From positions 682,001 to 746,000 of the forward strand of contig CASHTG010000007.1 of the NCBI GenBank assembly GCA_949357655.1: DNA of 64,000 nucleotides, written 5' to 3'. Below, in pieces: positions 56,337 to 64,000 of this stretch (its first letter is position 1; each line of letters starts with the position of its first letter). The position numbers and the translations under genes were made by a program. The notes under the pieces were generated by a model, which saw only the letters and a program-made list of their open reading frames with translations, did no database searches and had not been told where the DNA came from. Source of the stretch: Parascedosporium putredinis. Its lineage: Eukaryota > Ascomycota > Sordariomycetes > Microascales > Microascaceae.

Positions 56337-58532
56337 ATGAAGACGACCACGCCGGATCCGGCCCTGGCGGGCGGGCCGGCGACCCTCGCTGATCCCGATA
56401 TGAACGAGGTTTTGGATTTCTTCCCGGTCCCAACTCTAGTCGTCTCGCCCGTGAACCGTGTCCAAAAGGTATCGAGGGGGCTGGTGGAGCAATGGAATCG
56501 CACCGAGGGCGAGTTCGTCGGACGAGATCTCTATGCTGCGCTGTACGAATACTCCCCAACCCAGCGATTCGACAGGATCCCTTTGGCCTTTGCCATCGAG
56601 AGAGCGGTGAAGACTCGCTCACCCAGTCTTTGCCAAGCCGCTTACACTTCGGCCTCTGCAGCATGGTCCGCGCGCATCATCCCCGTCTTCAGGGAAGACC
56701 ACCTTTTGTGTTACGTCCTCGAATGGGACCAGGTACAGGTACAGTCCATCGCGGTCGACGGCGAGCTGACGCACAGCTGGTTTTCCATCGACGAGGCCTT
56801 TCGGATACTCGTGCAGACGGTCAAGGACTACGCCATCTTCCTCCTGGACACGCGTGGCAACGTCGCATCCTGGAACATGGGCGCCACCCTGCTCAAGGGC
56901 TATACAAAGGAGGAGATTATTGGAAAGCATTTCTCCGTCTTCTATCTCGACGAAGAACTTCAGGCCGGTAAGCCGGAACGAGAGCTCGAGATCTGCCTGC
57001 GGGAAGGGAGAGTTGAAGACGAAGGGTGGAGGGTGCGAAAGGACGGCACACGCTTCTGGGCGAACGTGGTCATCACCGCCGTCTACAAGAACGGGGTCCA
57101 TGTCGGTTTTGGCAAGGTGACGCGCGATCTCACCGAATGGAAGCGAGCCGAGCTGCGTCTTATCTCCGCCTACGAGGAGAGCACCAAACTGAAGAACGAC
57201 TTTCTGGCCAACATGAGCCACGAGATTCGGACTCCTATGCATGGCATGCTCTCCGCGTCCTCTCTCCTCCTCGATACCCCCTTGACCGACGAGCAGCGCG
57301 AGACGGCCAACATTATCGAAGAATCCGGTAACGTTATGCTGCAGGTAATCAACGATATACTCGACTACTCGAAGCTCGCATCCGGTAGCTTCTCCATCAC
57401 GACGGACGTTGTCAATGTGGCTAGTATCCTAAGCTCGGTAGTGCGCAGCGTCCAGACGACTCTGCAGCCCGGTGTGAACCTGGAACTTGTTCCTTCGCCA
57501 GACCTACCAACGTCTGTGCAGGCCGATCCTTTACGGCTTCGCCAGGTTATCCAGAACATTGTTGGAAATGCTGGAAAATTTACCGAGCAAGGTTTTATCA
57601 CCGTGCGAGTTTCCCTGATTGGCCAGGATGACGAGATGTATGTTATCTTATTCGAGGTCATTGATACGGGGCCCGGGGTCAAAGAAGAAGATGCTCCTAA
57701 CCTCTTCAAACCCTTCACCCAAGTCGACACCACCATCACCAAGCGGTATCAAGGAACTGGCCTAGGGCTATCCATTGCGAAATCTCTGGTCGAGTTGATG
57801 GAGGGCGAGATTGGCTATCGGCCGAATCCGGAGCACCAAGGCAGCATATTCTGGTTCACCGCGAAACTAGGCAAGATCGATAGCAAAGCGCCGCTCGTAG
57901 CCCTCAAATCCCCGACGGAGGCCAGCTCCGACATATCCCGCAGGCTTTCGGTGGAGGCGGACGACTTTGAAAACCAGTTTAGACGCATCCGAGAGATCGC
58001 GCCCCGCAAGCGCATCCTTGCCGCCGAGGACAATCTAATTAACCAAAAAGTGCTTGTCGGCATGCTTCAATATTTCGGTTTCGTCAACTTCACCGTCGTG
58101 GCCAACGGGGCCCAAGCGGTCACGGCCGTGACCGATCCCGCGGAACAAAACTATGATCTGGTATTAATGGACATTAGCATGCCGATCATGGACGGCTACG
58201 AGGCTACTTCGCGCATCCGCAGTCACGGCCCGCGACCGCCGATCATTGCCATGACGGCTTATGCCCTCAAGGGCGACATGGAATTATGCCTCGAGCGGGG
58301 CATGGATGACTACATCGCCAAGCCGGTGAACAAGCACTTGCTCGTCAAGAAGCTCCTCAAATGGCTCGCGCCCAACCCACGGGTCATTGCGCCGTTGCTC
58401 AATCCTAGCAAGACGGTGAGGCAGGACGTTTTAGACTCTCTGAATCCCCTGTCGCCAAGGCCGCTGTCGGCGGTCGCGCACACGCTCTCGGCGCAGGCAC
58501 TGTACCCACGACCTTTCGGAGAAGGTGGCTAA
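56337..58532 (+). CDS. tcsA: hybrid histidine kinase with PAS domain (TcsA/Fos-1-like)
   Basis: A 731-residue intact protein from the ATG at 56337 (MKTTTPDPALAGG); the frame is open upstream, but that part is the C/T-rich leader. A short PAS-like N-terminal segment (VLDFFPVPTLVVSP) is followed by a PAS domain at about 145-260 (FLLDTRGNVASWN, GYTKEEIIG). The HisKA H-box NMSHEIRTPMHG has phospho-acceptor His295. The ATPase boxes follow (NIVGNAGKF, DTGPGV, GTGLGLSI). The receiver domain is ILAAEDN, then LVLMDISMPIMDG with phospho-acceptor Asp612, ending KPV. All catalytic residues are present. No transmembrane segment is seen, so it is cytosolic. The domain order fits fungal TcsA/Fos-1-type kinases feeding the HPt-Skn7/Ssk1 phosphorelay. 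The reading frame has no run error. Confidence 0.88.
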   Translation: MKTTTPDPALAGGPATLADPDMNEVLDFFPVPTLVVSPVNRVQKVSRGLVEQWNRTEGEFVGRDLYAALYEYSPTQRFDRIPLAFAIERAVKTRSPSLCQAAYTSASAAWSARIIPVFREDHLLCYVLEWDQVQVQSIAVDGELTHSWFSIDEAFRILVQTVKDYAIFLLDTRGNVASWNMGATLLKGYTKEEIIGKHFSVFYLDEELQAGKPERELEICLREGRVEDEGWRVRKDGTRFWANVVITAVYKNGVHVGFGKVTRDLTEWKRAELRLISAYEESTKLKNDFLANMSHEIRTPMHGMLSASSLLLDTPLTDEQRETANIIEESGNVMLQVINDILDYSKLASGSFSITTDVVNVASILSSVVRSVQTTLQPGVNLELVPSPDLPTSVQADPLRLRQVIQNIVGNAGKFTEQGFITVRVSLIGQDDEMYVILFEVIDTGPGVKEEDAPNLFKPFTQVDTTITKRYQGTGLGLSIAKSLVELMEGEIGYRPNPEHQGSIFWFTAKLGKIDSKAPLVALKSPTEASSDISRRLSVEADDFENQFRRIREIAPRKRILAAEDNLINQKVLVGMLQYFGFVNFTVVANGAQAVTAVTDPAEQNYDLVLMDISMPIMDGYEATSRIRSHGPRPPIIAMTAYALKGDMELCLERGMDDYIAKPVNKHLLVKKLLKWLAPNPRVIAPLLNPSKTVRQDVLDSLNPLSPRPLSAVAHTLSAQALYPRPFGEGG

Positions 58533-61500
58533 GAATGGCAGTCATTTTGGATTCGGAAGAGGATCCATTCAGTCGTAGTCTGTACCATTTTTCTTCTTCT
58601 TGTTCGATATTGGGGCTCGCGAGGCGGCATGCATGGAAACTCTGGCTTTTTTTTGTTTAAATTTCTTTTTTTTTTTGCGTCGCCCCAACGACCCATTTCT
58701 CTTTTCTCTCGGTTTCAGTGGATACCCCCGGGCGGTTCAGCCAGCGGCTGGCATGATATGGAACGGATCGAGCGAACTGAGGGACTGGGAGGGTCCGGCG
58801 TCGAGGAAGCGGGAGGACGGGGTTTTCTTACCATTGTCCCCTCGCCCAAATCATGCTCACGGATCCTGGGTGGGTACGATTCCGGTTGGAGATGCAAGAC
58901 CCGACTTGATGCCGGCATCGGGTGACGAGACTCTCGATAGTTTGAGACGAACGCGGGAGAAAAACCATCGGCGATTAGAAGCTACCCTGGCGATCAGAAA
59001 AGGCGCTTCCCTACACACTCCGCGTGGAAGGAAGGCTTGTGGTTAGGGCCAACTCGGAGCCTATGCAGCCTCAGGGGATAAACTTGGAATCCCTTTTCAG
59101 CCCTCTCGCATCATTGGGTGGACCACATGATGAATGGAGCTATCCATTTCTCCCCTGTCCCTGGAGAAGAGGGTTTTCCTCTGCTGTTTCTACGGCTTCC
59201 AGGCTTTCCGAGTCTTCCGCCACATCCTTCCTCACCTGTCCGTAATATATTACTCGGTACATATGTACAGATGAACGATATCGGCTTTTGGGCTCACAAT
59301 TCGCTCGATGGTGACCGATATGCCGAGGCCCGTAGGTTTTTACAATGACCTGGGGATGGGGAGGGAGGGAGGCGGTGGAGAATTTCTAAGGAAGGGAGCG
59401 ATTAAGTCCGGGTTGGTTATTTGGCCAGGGAAAGGCCTGCGCAAAAGTCGGCAGATAAGGGGTCTCGCCGGTTTTGTTTTGCGCTCCTTGCTTCGTGCTT
59501 CCTGTGATGGGTTTTGCAATTCCGGGGTGGGACAGGGGGCGCTCGGCGTTTGGATGGCGACCCTTTTGATGATCCATAGCCGAGAACACGCACTCGATGA
59601 GAAAAGGACTTTGAACTTGTGGGACAGGTCTGGCCACATTATATATAGACGGGTAAATTGACGAGTCTGTGCTAAGAGGGAGAGCGGAGTGCGTTCCGAT
59701 GAAATGGATCCATGAGTGGGGATGTGACCGTATCGAGGTAAGCGACCTGGCCTGGAGGATCTGATATCTCATATTTGGCTTTACTCCTGGGGGTGGGTTT
59801 CGGCACATGGCAGGCTTGAAGTTCTGGAGAGCATGTCCCCAGACGGACGCCCACGTTTTCTTTTTTTTTTTTTTTCGTTTTTCTATCTTTGTCCCACGGT
59901 ACAAGGTTGACCTTCCCTGGCAAAGGGGGCGCTTGCTGGCCAAGCATTTGTACGATAGAAACGAGAGGGGAGATGAGAACGGGCAAAGAGCGTAGATTCT
60001 GGCGTATCAGGGGGATGGACGGGAGCTTCATACAAGTAACATTTCAGTATCGTCAACGAAAGGGTCTAGACTCGGGAAATTAAGCCATCCAGGCCTTTGA
60101 GATGCGACGTCTAGACCGGCCAGCCCTGGGAATGGGGCTAAAAAGTGGTTGGTTACCAACGGGATGGGTCTTTTTGGGGGACAAGGACAAGGACAAGGGG
60201 AACGAAAGGTTCTGGGCGCAGGTCTCATGCCTTGTCGGCAGTCACCTCTTTTCCTTCTTCTTCTTCTTCTACTTCTCATACTTCGTACATGAAGTCGGAT
60301 GCAAGGCCGCGAGAAGAACAAGTCGGGCTGCTCTTTGTCCCCGTCCCCACCTTTATTTCTCTCTATTTTTGGTTTCCATTTTTAGATGATCCACTTCAGT
60401 TTGCATCTTCTAAGGATGCGTATTCAAGCCTGCATTGTCCAAGAGAGCACGCTCAGGCTGGCGTCTAGACCGCGCGGCCTTGTTGGGCACCACGTTTTGT
60501 GGACCGACTGGCCAGGGCCGACTGGTGGGATCAATAATACACGCAGGATTGGAGAAAGGGAAAAGCCAGGCGGTCAAAAAGGTGATGGTTTTCGGATCCT
60601 ACTTTTTCTCCTTTCTTCTACAAAGAGCATGGCATTTTTGGGACCTTTTGCCATTGTAAAGTCTCGTACATGCACAAAAACTTCGCCCAGCCGAAGGATT
60701 CAGTGTGGTTGATCCATTTCCATCAATGTCCGGGCGGCGTGAGAGCGCATCCACTTGCCGCATCTTCGCCACCGCCGCTCACCGCACGCCATGCGGCGGG
60801 ACGGCAAAGCTCTTTGCTGAATTCGCAAATGCACAAAAGAGAGACGAAAAAGACGGTCTCATGATTGACCCGCGCATCTGCGCAGAGAGCGAGAGAGAGA
60901 GCCTTACCATCTTTGGTGAGTGGAGCTCAGGAAAGCTCTTTGAGCCAATCCGAGAGAAACTGGCGGCGGGTGGCGAGACGGATCAATGGAACAGTCATAT
61001 CGGAAACGGTACAATCGCGGAAGAGGTGCTCCGGTATGAGGGACCACGGACCACAGCACAGGATTGAAATATTCAATTCTTTAAGTGACACATATTCGGG
61101 CGCACCAAAGGGCAGAGTAGAAGGAGTGAGAAACGGGAAGGGAAAGAAAAGAAGAAGAAGAAAAAAGGGCCAAAGTGCCAAAGTCATGTTGGGATCTCGG
61201 AAACGTGTGGTGGATCGGGCCCTGTGGTGTACACTAAGCTCTCCATCGCTGACACGCCCTGGAAGCACCTCCATCAATTGATCACACACCTCGGGCTCGG
61301 TCTGGATGGACATTCTGGAGTAATAACAGCCATTTTGAAAGCTTCAGGTCGGGCTCTTCTGTGGCGCCTCAGCAGGACAGGTCGCCACCGCACTAGTGCC
61401 TGCTGAAACACACCCCGGCCCCGCGCGCGAAGGAGTTCAATTTATTATTCATTCCACTTGCCCACCTCAAGCTCGTGTCACAAATTTCTCGTGTCTAGCA

Positions 61501-63437
61501 AGTCTGGCTGATGCGAATTGATAGATCGGTTGGATCCCTGGTGGATTATTTGTCTCGACGCCCAGTTTTATCTAGTGCGAGCAGGCCTGTCTGCCACGTG
61601 AGAAAAAACGATGATTGTGTGGGACTGGAGGGGTTCTTTTCGGCTTGCTCGTGTGGCTTCAATAATGGCGCTCTCCCCGCTGTAGAACTTTTGGCTGTGA
61701 CATTCCGACCCCTCAACTCTTTTGTCCATTGTTTCCATTGATCTTCCTCCCAAGGTGGGAGGAGGGGGGGGCGATTTGTAACGTTTGGGCAAACTTATTC
61801 TTACAGTGTTGGGGAAACGGTGTCTCCGGCTAGAATATACACTCGCTGAAGTTGGTGGGGCATCGCTATATTTCTAAAATCCGATTCAGACCCTTGGTCT
61901 TTGACAGAACTGGTCTCAGCTGCATGCGCTGAACCTTGAATACCGAATGAGGGTGCGGATGCAATTCAGAGTGGCGGATGTGCGCAAAGGTGCCTACAGA
62001 CGCAGCAACCATGACAAAGGAGGGCATTTGCGAAGTGCACATCACTGGATGGCGGAAAAGGTGGGTGAGCATTCGATCTGCAGCGATAAGCTGGCCAGCC
62101 CTGAGGGTGGAGAGGGGAGAGAGCCGAAGCTTCCAGGAAGGAGATTCCCTGTCGGATGGCCTTTCTCGAAATCGCAATCAACCATCAGCCAGTGGATCCA
62201 CTTGGCTGTCAGCAGATAACTGTAATAGCTGGCGGATAGATGAAATGGAACGAGAAAAAATGAAGAGGAAAACAAAAGGAGGGTCAGGTACGAAAAGGCA
62301 GGAGCTCATGATGAAGCTCATTGAGGGCCCCAAAACAAGTCCTTTTACGCCAATTAACACTCGCTCGACAGGGCGCAACTGTTGCGACTCTCACAGTCCG
62401 ATCAAGAGGGCCGAGCTATGATTTGGAAAGGACATTGAACATGAACAAGCGAGGAGTGTCCATTGCTCAAGCTGCGTTTGGCTACAATGGGGCCTGCGAG
62501 TGCGCCTGTGCCTCGGGTTGGAGGACATACGTGCCGCACCTCGCACACACCCAATTGAAGGGAGCACAAACAGTCAAGTGCTCAAATGAGTTGCTCCGTC
62601 ACATTGATTGCTGGCCGTATTTCGCCTCTGGCAGGAGACACTGACACTGACAACCTCTTTTCAGCTCGCTGAGTGGCCCCCGCCCAAGAAAAAGGAAGGA
62701 ACAAACAACCGAAGCCCAGTATGCGTCACGTGACAAAGCTGAAACCCCTCCCGTCTCCCTCGTTCGCTCGTTTCCACCGTCGACTCCAGCCTCGCCCTTT
62801 TTCCCATCAAGGGATCGCTCATCCGGTTTTTCTTGGGAATCTAGAGAGTCCTCGTTGTTGTGATTGTCGGATCCCCGCTCAAACCAGACATCTTTTGCGA
62901 CGCTGTGAAAATCGTCGGAGCGAGACGACATACGCGATTTATCGGCACGGACCTTCTCGTTTCGCCCCCTCTGCGGTAGTACCGCGGCTCTTATTACATT
63001 TGGCCCCATCGCCCGATTTTTTTTTCCAACCTTCTGATTTCCCCGTGGTGTTTCCCTTCCCGCTACCGTTTTCTCTCCATCCCCCCCAACTTCACCCTCC
63101 GTCTCATCTCCATCCGTTCAACCAGCCTCAATTCACGAGCTTCACCAGTCACGCCAAACTCGTCGATCCTAGCGCGCATTACATTATTTTTCTTTTCCAC
63201 TTCTCTGGGCTCGCTTCGTTGCTGATTGAAACGACCCCTATTTTCAATCCCGTCTGGCGGTCACTGTTTGGCGCGACCCGTCCCTCTTCGCCGTTTTGTT
63301 TTTTTATCTCGGCGCCGACCTCCACGCCAGGCGAACCAAACCTACGCGCCGGCTCGTCTTGTTCACATGCCTGACAGCGTCGCTCCATAACACGAACCAG
63401 CTTATTCTCGACGAGAACACCCCGCATTGTCGCAATC
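58533..63437. other. gene-poor interval and leader of the edge gene
   Basis: 4.9 kb without a recognisable gene. Poly-T/A tracts occur at 58646-58675 and 59860-59880. From about 62990 the sequence becomes C/T-rich, as in the 5' leaders of neighbouring genes, and leads into the ATG at 63438. No RNA gene or transposon is recognised. Confidence 0.45.
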
Positions 63438-64000
63438 ATGTCCGACGACGAGTTTAGCACTGAACTTCGCGGCCCTGGCAACGGCGACAAGCGCGCCCCT
63501 CGCTTTAGCTGGACGCCGGCCTACGAGGCCACCTTTTTCCGTTCTCTTTGCGAATCCGTATCCCTCGGTCTTCGCGAGAATCACAGCTTCAAAGGGAAGC
63601 TTGGGATCGCGCCGCCGCCGCCCTGCGCGAGCAGCATGGCGCCTACCCGACCAAAAGCCATCTAGTCAACAAGTCCGACAATGCTCGAAAGAAGTTTAGG
63701 CTGTGGAGAGGCCTGAGGGAGCACTCGGATTTCCTGTACAATCCTGCGACCAGGACCGTCACCGGAACAGACGATGCATGGAAGGCCCATATTGAGGTAC
63801 GCACTTTCTCCTCTTGTCTCGTGATGTCTTCGCTTGACCTGCTCGTGTGCGAACGCGTCGCCGCGAAGTCTACACCTTGTGTTCTTCATCATTGTCCCTC
63901 CCTCTCCGCCTCTGGAACTTGAGCTGGCGTGTCTCGTATATTAACTAATTCGGCTTCCTCCTTCCTTAGAAAGAACCTCTATCCCGCGCCCTTCGTGGCC
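63438..64000 (+). CDS. Myb/SANT-like DNA-binding domain protein (partial at window edge)
   Basis: The ATG at 63438 begins MSDDEFSTELRGPGNGD. It runs into a Myb/SANT-like helical domain: FSWTPAYEATFFRSLCESV, AWDRAAAALREQHGAYP, NKSDNARKKFRLWRGLREH and DFLYNPATRTVTGTDDAW. The pattern of spaced Trp residues matches the fungal Myb/SANT-like family, presumed nuclear DNA-binding. An intron starts at about 63796 (GTACGC donor) and ends near 63969, after which KEPLSRALRG begins. One base is missing near 63600 in GGGAAGCTTGGG, where the domain passes from one frame to another. The gene continues beyond 64000, so its full length is unknown. Confidence 0.75.

Noticed and set aside
1..64000. CRISPR arrays, operons or prokaryotic elements
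   Set aside because: Introns, gene spacing and gene content are eukaryotic, and no spaced direct repeats were seen.

Overview
This window is nuclear DNA of a filamentous ascomycete, most likely a Sordariomycete. The evidence is short spliced introns of about 60-130 nt with GTAAGT or GTATGC donors and CTAAC branch sites, a Tad-type LINE relic, HET and STAND genes, a fungal hybrid histidine kinase, Hst3/Hst4-type sirtuin, Mia40, Bos1 and plant-cell-wall hydrolases. Almost every conserved gene is broken by +/-1 slips inside mononucleotide runs while the protein homology continues in another frame. I read these as consensus errors of the assembly, so gene models below bridge them. The LRR-like protein and the histidine kinase read through cleanly.

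Layout. 0-14 kb: 3' end of an unknown gene, a secreted GH131 glucanase (minus), an Hst3/4-type sirtuin (plus), a small conserved disordered protein (minus), a long gene-free block, and Mia40 (minus). 14.7-17.3 kb: two 5'-truncated LINE fragments in tandem, the second split by a 240-bp solo-LTR-like insertion with a 5-bp target duplication. 17.4-26 kb: an LRR/F-box-like protein without an F-box, a NACHT STAND protein without C-terminal repeats, thiamine pyrophosphokinase and the SNARE Bos1. 26.9-35.6 kb: a head-to-head pair, a NACHT-ankyrin NLR (minus) and a SesB-type alpha/beta-hydrolase (plus). 36-50.7 kb: a cation/proton antiporter, a Whi5/Nrm1-like repressor, a HET-domain protein and a secreted GH3 beta-glucosidase. 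50.7-64 kb: gene-poor DNA around one hybrid histidine kinase, and the start of a Myb/SANT-like gene at the right edge.

The most interesting part is the NLR/hydrolase pair. The first exon of the NLR encodes a short Gly/Asn-rich motif (VGS-x2-TGTVNN, then GNNF-x-GPVN) at residues 13-38. Almost the same motif forms the extreme C-terminus of the neighbouring hydrolase. Matching motifs at an NLR N-terminus and an effector C-terminus are the hallmark of fungal amyloid (prion-like) signalling, as in NWD2/HET-S and the sigma-motif het-eN/sesA/sesB cluster of Nectria. I infer that ligand sensing by the ankyrin NLR would template amyloid folding of the hydrolase tail and switch on a lipase-like cell-death effector. 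Together with the second STAND gene and the HET gene, the 19-47 kb interval is rich in self/non-self recognition genes next to transposon debris.
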